In this document: piece after piece, positions 7,000 through 15,316 of the stretch
Position numbering within the stretch: position 1 is the stretch's first letter
Layout: each line of letters opens with the position of its first letter
Assembly: GCA_028279875.1 (NCBI GenBank)
Contig: JANQMU010000118.1
Span: forward strand, 62,001 to 126,000
Direction of reading: 5' to 3'
Length of the DNA: 64,000 nucleotides
From: Rhizobiaceae bacterium
GTDB lineage: Bacteria > Pseudomonadota > Alphaproteobacteria > Rhizobiales > Rhizobiaceae
Made by a program: the position numbers and the translations under genes
Notes under the pieces: generated by a model
The model's database searches: none
Told to the model about the DNA's origin: nothing
Seen by the model: only the letters and a program-made list of their open reading frames with translations

Positions 7000-9471
7000 A
7001 TGGCCGACAACCAGAATACGAACGCGCGCCGACAAGCGGAAGCGGATCAAAAGGACGATGATCCGTTTGCCGAGCTTGCGCGAATCGTCGGGTTTGATGA
7101 AGACAAGAACAAGGACGCCGCGCCGGCTGCCGCCGAGCCGAGCGCCCCGGTCGATGACGATCTGGATGCCGGGCTGAATCTTGAAGCTGAGCTGCTGCGT
7201 GAACTCGAAAGGGATGTCGGTGGTCAAGCCGACGCGCCGGTCGAGCAGACCGCTCTGCCTGAATCCACCTTCGGTACGGGCCGCGAGACGGCTCCCGCGG
7301 CATCCGATGCGCCGCTGGCGACGGGGCCGAGTTTCTTCGATCCGCCGGCTGGTCCGGCGGTGCCGGAATCCGAACTCCCAAAGCCTGCCGCACCGCCGCC
7401 GCAGGCTCCCGCGGAAACAGCGGTAACCCCGGAGCGGAGCGCCTGGCCCGGCGCGTCAAAGCCCGGCGGCCCGGCCGCCAGTCTGGAAGATGAGCTCCAG
7501 GCGGCATTTTCGGCGCTGGAGGAAAGTGGACCCGGGCCGGCGTCGCCCTCACAACCGATCCGGGAAAGTGAAGAGCTGGCATCTGCATATCGCACCTTTG
7601 AGGAAAATGTCGAAGCGGCCATTCCCAAGGCGACCCTGCCAGAAGCAACCATGCCAGAGGCGACGATGCCGGATGTCGCGCCGGTGGATGATGATGCCGT
7701 TGATGTCAATGATCTGCTCCTGGCGGAGATGATCGATGTCGAGGCGGAAGCAACTGAGGCCGCCGGTTCCACGGCTGACATGCCGTTCGACCCGGCGGGG
7801 ATAGCCGATTCCGACGATGTTCCCGAACCGATGGTCGATCTCGACGTCCCGCATTTCGAGCCGGATGAAACGACCCAGGCGCCGGCGGGCGGCGCCGAGT
7901 TCGGTTTGCCGCTGGAAGAAGAGCTCGAGGTGCTCGCCTCCGAAGCATCCGGTGCGCCGGCTGGCAGCGAGCAGGCCGCACACTCCCATTATTCTTCCGG
8001 TCCCGAGGACGAACTGGATGATGTGCTGGACGGGATCGACGATGGGTTCGATCTCATGGACGAAGCCGAGGACGGCGTGCCGCACGACCCGGACGGCCTT
8101 GAGGCGTTCCCGGAAGAGACCTATGAAGACTATGACGACCTGCCGCTGGACCATGACGACGAATTCGCCATAGACGAAGACGATCTGTCAGTGCCGGAAT
8201 ATGAGGCGATCGTCGAATCCGGCAGTGACCATTCCAATCAGAAAGGGATGATCGCAGCGTTTGCCGTTATCGGCTTCGTGGTTGTCGGCGGCGCCGGATT
8301 CTACCTTTGGAACAGCAGTCTTGGCGGCAATGCGGGTGCCGATGGGCCGCGGGTCATTGCCGCCGACAACGAACCGGTGAAAATCAAACCCGACAGTCCG
8401 GGCGGCAAAACCGTCCCCAATCAGGATCTCGCGGTTTATGACAGGGTGGCCGGGACGGAGTCTGAAACGCCTCCTGAGCAGAATCTCGTCAATACGACCG
8501 AAGAGCCCATTGACGTTATCCAGCGGACGCTCGATCCCGAAACCTTACCACTGGAAGGGCGCGGGGAAACCCCGCCGGTCGCCGTGAAATCGGAGGACCG
8601 GCTGGCAGCGTCGCAGGAGACCGAGAGTGAAGACGGAGGCGGCTCGGCGGCCAGCGCGATGTCGCCGCGCAAGGTGCGTACCCTCGTGGTCAAACCCGAC
8701 GGGACCATTGTCGCCCGCGAAACGCCTCCGGCTGCCGATCTGAACAGCGGAACGAGCGCCGGCTCGGACAGTGACTCCGGCACGGCAGCGTCGTCTGCCT
8801 CCACGGTAACGCAAGTGCCCGCATCAACCACCGAGATCGGTACCGTGGCGCTGGCCCCCGCCAGCAGCACCGCGCCGGCAGGCAATACTACCGGTGCAGA
8901 CAATGCGACGGCAGTGAACGGCACGGCGACCACGGGCGCGACCGAGGCGGCCTCGGCGTCGACCAATGAAGGAACGACGGTCGCGGCGACGCCCGAAGCC
9001 CTGCCTCCGATCGAGAATGACCTGCGCGATACCGGCACCGTCCCCGTTCCGGGGTCGAAGCCCGGTGGCCAAAGTGTCACCACCGCGGCCGTGGCTTCCA
9101 CTGACACCGCACGGCCGGTCGCCGCCGCACCGGTGCCGGCTTCGCGACCCACCCAACAACCGGTGGCCGCGGTCGAAAACGCCGCCGAGCGCAGCAATTC
9201 GACAGGTAGCGCTCAAGTCAGCAATCCCGGCGGGTATGTGATGCAGATTTCGTCCCAGCCTTCAGAGGCGGGTGCCCGGGAATCCTACCGGAACCTGTCA
9301 GCCAGATATGCGTCGATTATCGGTGGCAGAGGGGTGAGCATACAGCGGGCGGATATTCCCAACCGGGGCATTTTCTACCGGGTCCGAATCCCGGCTGGAA
9401 CCAAGGCGGAAGCCACCAATTTGTGCAACCGCTACAAGGCGGCCGGCGGCAGCTGTTTCGTCGCCCGATAG
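7000..9471 (+). CDS. SPOR-domain membrane protein with large acidic cytoplasmic region
   Basis: An 823-residue bitopic inner-membrane protein. Residues 1 to about 415 are very acidic and proline/alanine-rich (likely disordered, cytoplasmic), including a short threefold repeat around P-E-A-T-M near residue 215. One membrane helix spans about 416-438. The periplasmic part is a long Ser/Thr/Ala/Pro linker ending in a SPOR domain (about 745-823, GGYVMQISSQ...), which binds denuded glycan strands at the division septum. Position between argS and nagZ is conserved in alphaproteobacteria. A role in cell division or septal peptidoglycan is inferred from the SPOR domain. A GTG at 6991 would add three residues. 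Confidence 0.9.
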   Translation: MADNQNTNARRQAEADQKDDDPFAELARIVGFDEDKNKDAAPAAAEPSAPVDDDLDAGLNLEAELLRELERDVGGQADAPVEQTALPESTFGTGRETAPAASDAPLATGPSFFDPPAGPAVPESELPKPAAPPPQAPAETAVTPERSAWPGASKPGGPAASLEDELQAAFSALEESGPGPASPSQPIRESEELASAYRTFEENVEAAIPKATLPEATMPEATMPDVAPVDDDAVDVNDLLLAEMIDVEAEATEAAGSTADMPFDPAGIADSDDVPEPMVDLDVPHFEPDETTQAPAGGAEFGLPLEEELEVLASEASGAPAGSEQAAHSHYSSGPEDELDDVLDGIDDGFDLMDEAEDGVPHDPDGLEAFPEETYEDYDDLPLDHDDEFAIDEDDLSVPEYEAIVESGSDHSNQKGMIAAFAVIGFVVVGGAGFYLWNSSLGGNAGADGPRVIAADNEPVKIKPDSPGGKTVPNQDLAVYDRVAGTESETPPEQNLVNTTEEPIDVIQRTLDPETLPLEGRGETPPVAVKSEDRLAASQETESEDGGGSAASAMSPRKVRTLVVKPDGTIVARETPPAADLNSGTSAGSDSDSGTAASSASTVTQVPASTTEIGTVALAPASSTAPAGNTTGADNATAVNGTATTGATEAASASTNEGTTVAATPEALPPIENDLRDTGTVPVPGSKPGGQSVTTAAVASTDTARPVAAAPVPASRPTQQPVAAVENAAERSNSTGSAQVSNPGGYVMQISSQPSEAGARESYRNLSARYASIIGGRGVSIQRADIPNRGIFYRVRIPAGTKAEATNLCNRYKAAGGSCFVAR

Positions 9472-9593
9472 GCGAATCTCAAGCCCGAACCAGGAATGGC
9501 CGGTTCCGGTGGCGTGACCGGTCTACCGGCGTCTTTGCGGGCTGAAACCGTGCCGGGGCTGGGCATTTGACGGCCCGTGTGTATGATTCTTCC

Positions 9594-10613
9594 ATGAACG
9601 AATCAAAAGCGATGATCCTTGGATGCGGCGGATTAACGCTATCGGATGACGAACGGGCCTTCTTCAGGGCCGAACGTCCATGGGGCTTTATTCTCTTTTC
9701 GCGCAACCTGGCAGATGCCGCACAGATCAGCGACCTGGTGGCCGATCTGCGCGACTGCATCGGGACGGCCGACGCTCCAGTCCTCATCGACCAGGAGGGC
9801 GGCAGGGTCCAGCGCATCCGGCCGCCACTGGCTCCGGATTATCCGGCGCCATCGCGTATCGGCGCACTGTACAACGATGACGTGCGGGCCGGCTTGCGCG
9901 CCGCATGGCTGATGTCGCGGCTGCACGCGCAGGACCTTTCCCGTTTCGGGATCAATGTGGATTGTCTGCCGGTTCTCGATGTTCCGATTTCGGGCGGCGA
10001 TAAGGTGATCGGAGACCGGGCCTACTCAACGGACCCGGAAGGCGTTGTGCAGCTTGGCCGGGAAGCTGTTGCCGGGCTGATGGATGGCGGTGTGCTGCCG
10101 GTCGTCAAGCATATCCCCGGCCACGGGCGCGCAAGCGTCGATTCCCATCATGAACTGCCAATTGTTCACGAAACGCGGGACGTTTTGAGTGCGACGGATT
10201 TTGTCCCCTTCAAGGCGATGGCCTCGGTGCCGATGGCGATGACGGCCCATGTGGTCTATGCCGCCATCGATCCGGACTGTCCGGCGACCACCTCACACCT
10301 CGTCATTGAGGAGGTGATCCGCCGGCAAATCGGATTTGACGGGCTGCTGTTGTCGGACGATACGTCGATGAAGGCGCTTTCTGGGGATTTCGCGACAAAG
10401 ACCGGTGCAATATTCGATGCCGGATGCGATGTAATCCTCCACTGCAACGGCGTGATGGGCGAAATGGTGGAAGTGGCCGCAAACACGCCGGTATTGCAGG
10501 GTAAATCCGAAAGTCGGGCGCAGGCGGTCATATCGCTTTTCAGCGAGGCGGAGGCCATCGACGAGGACGCATTGCGCGTTGAGTTCAGGGATCTGGTTGC
10601 AGCCTATGCCTGA
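9594..10613 (+). CDS. nagZ: Beta-N-acetylhexosaminidase NagZ (glycoside hydrolase family 3)
   Basis: A 339-residue cytoplasmic glycosidase that removes N-acetylglucosamine from anhydro-muropeptides in peptidoglycan recycling. The family motif K-H-I-P-G-H-G is near residue 170, followed by the general-acid loop D-S-H-H-E-L-P, and the nucleophile is in S-D-D-T-S-M-K-A-L near residue 255. I start at the ATG at 9594; a TTG at 9567 and an ATG at 9612 are in frame too. The next gene, scpA, begins 28 bases after the stop. Confidence 0.95.
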   Translation: MNESKAMILGCGGLTLSDDERAFFRAERPWGFILFSRNLADAAQISDLVADLRDCIGTADAPVLIDQEGGRVQRIRPPLAPDYPAPSRIGALYNDDVRAGLRAAWLMSRLHAQDLSRFGINVDCLPVLDVPISGGDKVIGDRAYSTDPEGVVQLGREAVAGLMDGGVLPVVKHIPGHGRASVDSHHELPIVHETRDVLSATDFVPFKAMASVPMAMTAHVVYAAIDPDCPATTSHLVIEEVIRRQIGFDGLLLSDDTSMKALSGDFATKTGAIFDAGCDVILHCNGVMGEMVEVAANTPVLQGKSESRAQAVISLFSEAEAIDEDALRVEFRDLVAAYA

Positions 10614-10641
10614 GGGAATTCACGCTGAGGGAGCCGTTTAG

Positions 10642-11514
10642 ATGGCGGGTGCGGTCAACAGGCTGGCGGATGTGCCGGCTGGCGAAAAGGCGCCGATGGA
10701 CCGGTTGTGGGAAAACGCCGAGGCAGCCGAACGTGGCCTCAGCGAGCCGGCCCTTGTCATCGATATCGACGGCTTCGAGGGACCGCTGGATCTGCTGCTG
10801 CATCTGGCCCGCACGCAGAAAGTCGATCTGGCCCGTATTTCGGTGTTGGCGCTGGTCGAGCAATATCTTGTATTCGTCGACAAGGCCCGCCGCCTGAGGC
10901 TTGAACTTGCCGCCGACTATCTGGTGATGGCGGCGTGGCTGGCCTTTTTGAAATCAAAGCTGCTGATTCCGCAAAAGAGCGACGGCGACGAGCCGACCGG
11001 CGAGGAAATGGCCGCGCAACTCGCCTTTCGGCTCAAACGCCTGGAAGCGATGCGTGATGCGGCGACACGGTTGATCAACAGGGACCGGCTTGGCCGCGAC
11101 GTGTTTGCGCGGGGCGACCCGGAGCCAGTCATTGTCGAGCGGAAATCCGAATTCACGGCAAACCTTTATGATCTTCTGAGTTCCTATGCCGCGCTGCGCC
11201 ACCGTCAAACGACAAAGCAGGTAACGATTTCCAAACGCCCTGTATGGTCTCTTGGTGACGCGCGGGTGATTCTGCAGAAGATGATCGGCGAACTACACGA
11301 GTGGACCGCGCTCGATCATTTCCTGTTGCGCTATCTGGCCGATCCGGATGAGCGCGCGACCGTGATGGCGAGTTCCTTCGCCGCGTCGCTGGAAATGGTT
11401 CGGGAAGGGCGCCTGGAGATGCGTCAGGAATTGCCCTTTGCGCCGATCTATCTGCGGCGCGGCAAGAACAGATCGGATGAAGACGGCGAAAAGGAGGGCC
11501 TGTCCAATGGCTGA
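10642..11514 (+). CDS. scpA: Segregation and condensation protein A
   Basis: A 290-residue kleisin that bridges the SMC ATPase heads and, with ScpB, forms the chromosome condensation complex. The signature F-E-G-P-L-D-L-L-L-H-L-A is at about residues 45-56, and the C-terminal winged helix follows (E-L-H-E-W...). The ribosome binding site GAGGGAG precedes the ATG. The last eight bases overlap scpB, so the two are translationally coupled. Confidence 0.95.
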   Translation: MAGAVNRLADVPAGEKAPMDRLWENAEAAERGLSEPALVIDIDGFEGPLDLLLHLARTQKVDLARISVLALVEQYLVFVDKARRLRLELAADYLVMAAWLAFLKSKLLIPQKSDGDEPTGEEMAAQLAFRLKRLEAMRDAATRLINRDRLGRDVFARGDPEPVIVERKSEFTANLYDLLSSYAALRHRQTTKQVTISKRPVWSLGDARVILQKMIGELHEWTALDHFLLRYLADPDERATVMASSFAASLEMVREGRLEMRQELPFAPIYLRRGKNRSDEDGEKEGLSNG

Positions 11515-12250
11515 AGGTTCACAGGCGCAGATCGTGCCCTTCAACAGCGGTTTGTCTGAAGAACCGGATGGCGTACAGGATGATACCCATTCGCTGCGTG
11601 ACATCAGGGAAGCCGAGCGCATTGCCGAAGCGCTCGTCTTCGCATCGGCCGAGCCGGTCTCCGAACAGGCCATTGCGGAAAGGCTGCCGGACGGGGTGGA
11701 TGTGCGGACCATCATGGAAGGGCTTGCGGGTTTCTACGGCCTGCGCGGTGTCAATCTGCAGCGGATCGGGGAGAATTGGGCCTTTCGGACCGCTGCCGAC
11801 CTGTCATTTCTCATTCACCGCGACCAGACCGAGACGCGCAAGCTATCGAGGGCGGCGCTTGAGGTTCTGGCGATCATTGCCTACCACCAGCCGGTCACGC
11901 GGGCGGAGGTCGAGGAGATACGCGGGGTCGCGACCTCGCGCGGCACGCTCGACGTTCTGCTGGAATCGGGATGGGTCAAAATGCGCGGCCGCCGCCGGAC
12001 GCCCGGGCGTCCGGTCACCTATGGCACGACGCTGGCGTTTCTCGACCATTTCGGTCTGGAGGAGCTTCGCGATCTTCCGGGGATGGAGGAATTGAAGGGC
12101 GCGGGGCTGCTCTCGTCGCGTGTCCCCAGCAATTTCGAGGTGCCGGTGCCGCCGGCCAATGACGACCTTGCCGAAGACGAGGATCCGATGACCCAAATGG
12201 ATCTTGAGGAACTCGGGCTCTTGACTCCGATGGGCCAAGGAGACGAGTAG
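11507..12250 (+). CDS. scpB: Segregation and condensation protein B
   Basis: A 247-residue two-winged-helix partner of ScpA. Recognisable segments include L-E-V-L-A-I-I-A-Y-H-Q-P-V-T-R and V-K-x-R-G-R-R-R-T-P-G-R-P, typical of ScpB, followed by the F-G-L-E-E-L-R-D-L-P segment. The ATG at 11507 lies inside the scpA 3' end and is preceded by AAGGAGG; an upstream in-frame extension to 11438 has no ScpB similarity. Confidence 0.95.
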   Translation: MAEGSQAQIVPFNSGLSEEPDGVQDDTHSLRDIREAERIAEALVFASAEPVSEQAIAERLPDGVDVRTIMEGLAGFYGLRGVNLQRIGENWAFRTAADLSFLIHRDQTETRKLSRAALEVLAIIAYHQPVTRAEVEEIRGVATSRGTLDVLLESGWVKMRGRRRTPGRPVTYGTTLAFLDHFGLEELRDLPGMEELKGAGLLSSRVPSNFEVPVPPANDDLAEDEDPMTQMDLEELGLLTPMGQGDE

Positions 12251-12338
12251 TAGTCCCGACAGACAGACAGGGTTTTCGTGGTTCGGCTAACCGGGTTTCG
12301 GGGGTCGCGCCACGGCGTTTTGCTATTGAAGGCAGCAT

Positions 12339-13448
12339 TTGAGTTCAACTCGCTCCAGTATTCAGGTCTCTGCGGGCGCAGATCCGCAGCGCGGCGCCGG
12401 CGTTTCGGTCGCCGCGAAATTCGCCTTTGAAGATATCCGGCATGATTATCATGGGCAGTCGACCCTTGACGGGATCACGCTGACGGCGGAGCCGGGGGAG
12501 GTGTTGTGCCTGCTGGGACCATCGGGATCCGGCAAAACGACACTTCTGCGCCTTGCGGCCGGGCTTGAGGCGCCGAAGCAGGGCCGCATTCTTAACGATG
12601 GCCGGGAAATATCGGGACCGGATATTTTCGTTCCGCCCGAGCGTCGCGGCGTCGGTCTGATGTTTCAGGACTTTGCCCTGTTTCCGCACATGACCGTATT
12701 TGAAAACGTTCGCTTCGGACTGAGTGCCCTGTCGGAAGAGGCCTCCAGGAAGGAGGCGAAGACCGCGCTGGAAAGGGTGGGACTACTGCACTATGCGCAG
12801 CAATATCCGCATGCGCTATCGGGTGGCGAACAGCAGCGAGTTGCTCTTGCCCGCGCGCTGGCGCCGCGCCCGTCGGTTCTGTTGATGGACGAGCCATTTT
12901 CCGGGCTGGATTCCCGTCTGCGCGACACGGTGCGTGATGAAACACTGGCGATCCTGCGCGAAACCCGGGCAACATCGCTGGTGGTGACACATGATGCCGA
13001 GGAGGCGATGCGCCTGGCTGATCGCATCGCGCTGCTGAAGGACGGACGGCTGGTGCAGCTCGGCACGGCTGAAGAGTTGTACTATCGGCCGAAAAACCTG
13101 TTTGTGGCGGCCTTTTTCTCCGAACTCAACATTTTCGACGGCGTGGTGAACTCCGGAAAAGTGGAAACGCCACTTGGCCGTTTTGCCGCCGGATCGGCCG
13201 TTGAGGGGAGTCATTGTGCCGTTGCCATCCGGCTGCCCAGCATAACCGTTATGGAAAGCGGTGGCGATATTCCCGCCCGCATCGTCTTTCGCCGGTTTCT
13301 TGGCGTTGTCGAACATTTCGGGCTGGCCATTCCGGGAACTGGCCAATTGATTCAGGCTCGCATGAAGGCGGGCATACTGAAGTCTGGATTGCGCGATGTC
13401 ACGCTTTGCGTTAACGAGCACGAGGTTTTGATGTTTGAAACGGTGTAG
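12339..13448 (+). CDS. ABC transporter ATP-binding protein (ferric iron / spermidine type)
   Basis: A 369-residue ATPase of the FbpC/PotA group, which energises import across the inner membrane. Walker A G-P-S-G-S-G-K-T-T is at about 60-68, the signature L-S-G-G-E-Q-Q-R at about 160, Walker B L-L-L-M-D-E-P at about 180 and the H-loop Thr-His-Asp at about 214; a TOBE-like domain fills the C-terminus. Q-loop wording (GLMFQDFALFPHMTV) and the A-A-F-F-S-E-L-N segment favour an iron(III) importer. The start is a TTG (GAAGG upstream) since no ATG precedes Walker A. It has no permease or binding-protein gene beside it and breaks the usual scpB-tatA adjacency, so its partners must be elsewhere. Confidence 0.88.
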   Translation: MSSTRSSIQVSAGADPQRGAGVSVAAKFAFEDIRHDYHGQSTLDGITLTAEPGEVLCLLGPSGSGKTTLLRLAAGLEAPKQGRILNDGREISGPDIFVPPERRGVGLMFQDFALFPHMTVFENVRFGLSALSEEASRKEAKTALERVGLLHYAQQYPHALSGGEQQRVALARALAPRPSVLLMDEPFSGLDSRLRDTVRDETLAILRETRATSLVVTHDAEEAMRLADRIALLKDGRLVQLGTAEELYYRPKNLFVAAFFSELNIFDGVVNSGKVETPLGRFAAGSAVEGSHCAVAIRLPSITVMESGGDIPARIVFRRFLGVVEHFGLAIPGTGQLIQARMKAGILKSGLRDVTLCVNEHEVLMFETV

Positions 13449-13489
13449 AAACGTCCTACATCTAGAATGCAATCCCGAGGGAGACGAGT

Positions 13490-13690
13490 ATGGGTACGTT
13501 TAGCATATGGCACTGGTTGATCGTGCTGGTCGTGGTGCTTTTGCTTTTTGGCCGCGGCAAGATTCCGGAACTGATGGGCGATGTCGCAAAAGGCATCAAG
13601 AATTTCCGCAAGGGAATGGGTGACGAGGACGATCCGGAAAAAGCAAAAACGGTCGAGCACAAGGCGGACGAAAAAACGGAGAAAAGCTGA
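13490..13690 (+). CDS. tatA: Twin-arginine translocase subunit TatA
   Basis: A 66-residue protein with one N-terminal membrane helix (W-L-I-V-L-V-V-V-L-L-L-F-G), the TatA hinge and an amphipathic helix (K-I-P-E-L-M-G-D-V-A-K-G-I-K-N-F) and a charged tail. TatA oligomers form the passage for folded proteins. The ribosome binding site is GAGGGAGA. It is the first gene of tatABC, which would serve the predicted Tat substrates at 1-190 and 30920. Confidence 0.96.
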   Translation: MGTFSIWHWLIVLVVVLLLFGRGKIPELMGDVAKGIKNFRKGMGDEDDPEKAKTVEHKADEKTEKS

Positions 13691-13705
13691 CCAGGCCACC
13701 GGTGC

Positions 13706-13735
13706 GGCACGGGCATGGACGTGTCCATGAGTGCC
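13706..13735 (+). promoter_or_regulatory. Hairpin between tatA and tatB
   Basis: GGCAC (13706) and CATGGAC (13714) pair with GTCCATG (13723) and GTGCC (13731) across a two-base loop, leaving a small internal bulge. The sequence after it reads GTGTTTATGG, which is not a strong U-tract. It may protect or partially terminate the tatA message and so adjust the excess of TatA over TatB; that role is inference. Confidence 0.45.
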
Positions 13736-13766
13736 GTGTTTATGGCGGTGTCGCGGAGTCATTCTC

Positions 13767-14384
13767 ATGCTGGATCTTGGCTGGCCGGAGCTACTTGTCG
13801 TTGCGCTTGTCCTTATCATCGTCGTCGGACCGAAGGATCTGCCGGGGATGTTGCGGACATTCGGACGGACGACGAGAAAGCTGCGGTCGATGGCCGGGGA
13901 GTTTCGCAGCCAGTTTGACGAGGCCTTGAAGGAGGCGGAACTGGACGATGTCCGCCAGGTGATTTCCGAGGCGCAGAATCTCAATCCCAAGGGAATCCTG
14001 AAAGACGTTGTCGATCCGCTTCGGGAGGTCGGCAACGAGATCAAGTCCGACCTCGACAAGACCAAGGCCGATCTCGATAAAACGATGAGTGCGCCTTCGG
14101 TGCCTTCACAGGCGGCCACGTCCGAACCGAAGAAGACGGTCGAGAAAAAACCGTCTGAGAAAAAACCCGCAAAAAGCCGTGCCCGAACCACGGGCACCAA
14201 AAAGAAAACGGAAGCTGCAGCGACCAAGCCCGCCGCAAAAACCGCCGCCAAGCCAGCGGCCGGCAAGAAATCCGCCGCGCCGAGAAAAACGACGGCGTCA
14301 GTCAGGACGAAACCCAAAACTCCGGCAGCCCGTAAAAAACCCGCACGGTCGAAAACAGCCAAAACAGGCGGAGATGCCGCGTGA
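13767..14384 (+). CDS. tatB: Twin-arginine translocase subunit TatB
   Basis: A 205-residue protein with the TatB start M-L-D-L-G-W-P-E-L-L-V-V-A, one membrane helix, the hinge G-P-K-D-L-P and a long amphipathic helix. The last ~100 residues are a Lys/Ala/Pro/Thr-rich, probably disordered tail, longer than in enteric TatB. With TatC it forms the receptor for twin-arginine signal peptides. I chose 13767 because the residues upstream in the frame do not belong to the family. Its stop overlaps the tatC start (GTGA). Confidence 0.95.
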   Translation: MLDLGWPELLVVALVLIIVVGPKDLPGMLRTFGRTTRKLRSMAGEFRSQFDEALKEAELDDVRQVISEAQNLNPKGILKDVVDPLREVGNEIKSDLDKTKADLDKTMSAPSVPSQAATSEPKKTVEKKPSEKKPAKSRARTTGTKKKTEAAATKPAAKTAAKPAAGKKSAAPRKTTASVRTKPKTPAARKKPARSKTAKTGGDAA

Positions 14385-15226
14385 GCGACGATGAACTGGA
14401 CGACACAGCGCAGCCCTTGCTGGCGCATCTGGTCGAATTGCGCCAGCGCCTTCTTTGGGCCGTCGGCGGGTTTTTCGTTGCCTTCATCGTCTGTTTTGCC
14501 TTCGCAAAGCAGATTTTCAATCTGCTGGTCGTGCCGTTTTCATGGGCGGTCGACCTGGCCGGTCTCCAGGGTCGGCAGATCGAACTGATCTACACGGCGC
14601 CCCAGGAATTTTTCTTCACGCAGATCAAGATCGGCATGTTCGGCGGATTGGTGATTGCCTTTCCGCTGATCGCCGCGCAGGTCTACAAATTCGTGGCGCC
14701 GGGGCTCTACAAGAACGAGCGTTCCGCCTTCCTGCCGTTTCTCGTCGCATCGCCGCTGCTGTTTCTGCTGGGCGGCGGGCTGGTCTATTTCTTCTTCACC
14801 CCGATGGTGCTGTGGTTTTTCCTGGCCATGGAGCAGCCTGCGGAAAGCGGCAAGGTGGCGATCGAGCTTTTGCCGAAGGTTTCAGAATATCTCGGTCTCA
14901 TCATGACCCTGATCTTCGCCTTTGGCCTGGTGTTCCAACTACCGGTGGTGACGACCCTGCTGGCCCGGGTGGGGCTGGTGACCTCCCAAGGGCTGGCCAG
15001 CAAACGCAAATACGCCATTGTCGGTGCGTTCATCGCCGCCGCCATCCTGACCCCGCCCGATCCGGCCAGTCAGATCGGCCTTGCACTTCCCACCATCCTT
15101 CTCTACGAAATCGCCATCTATGCAGCCCGACTCGTGGAAAGAAGGCGTGCCGAAAGTGAGAACGCGGAGGATGCGGACACCGTGTCCAAGAGCGGATCAA
15201 GCGAAGCGGACGCATCGACCCCGTAG
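14381..15226 (+). CDS. tatC: Twin-arginine translocase subunit TatC
   Basis: A 281-residue polytopic membrane protein with the expected six helices; it recognises the twin-arginine signal peptide. The start region (L-L-A-H-L-V-E-L-R-Q-R-L) is the conserved first-loop motif of TatC, and the F-x-K-I-G segment (T-Q-I-K-I-G-M-F-G-G) follows. It begins with GTG, overlapping the tatB stop by four bases. The C-terminal tail (about 30 residues, acidic/Ser-rich) is an extension without known role. Confidence 0.96.
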   Translation: MSDDELDDTAQPLLAHLVELRQRLLWAVGGFFVAFIVCFAFAKQIFNLLVVPFSWAVDLAGLQGRQIELIYTAPQEFFFTQIKIGMFGGLVIAFPLIAAQVYKFVAPGLYKNERSAFLPFLVASPLLFLLGGGLVYFFFTPMVLWFFLAMEQPAESGKVAIELLPKVSEYLGLIMTLIFAFGLVFQLPVVTTLLARVGLVTSQGLASKRKYAIVGAFIAAAILTPPDPASQIGLALPTILLYEIAIYAARLVERRRAESENAEDADTVSKSGSSEADASTP

Positions 15227-15316
15227 TCAGGATCGCCGGCCGGTTCCAGCAGGCGCCGCCGGGACGTGGCTGTTCGTGTGCGGCTGCTCATAGGATGAAC
15301 GACAGGTCCGGGACCG

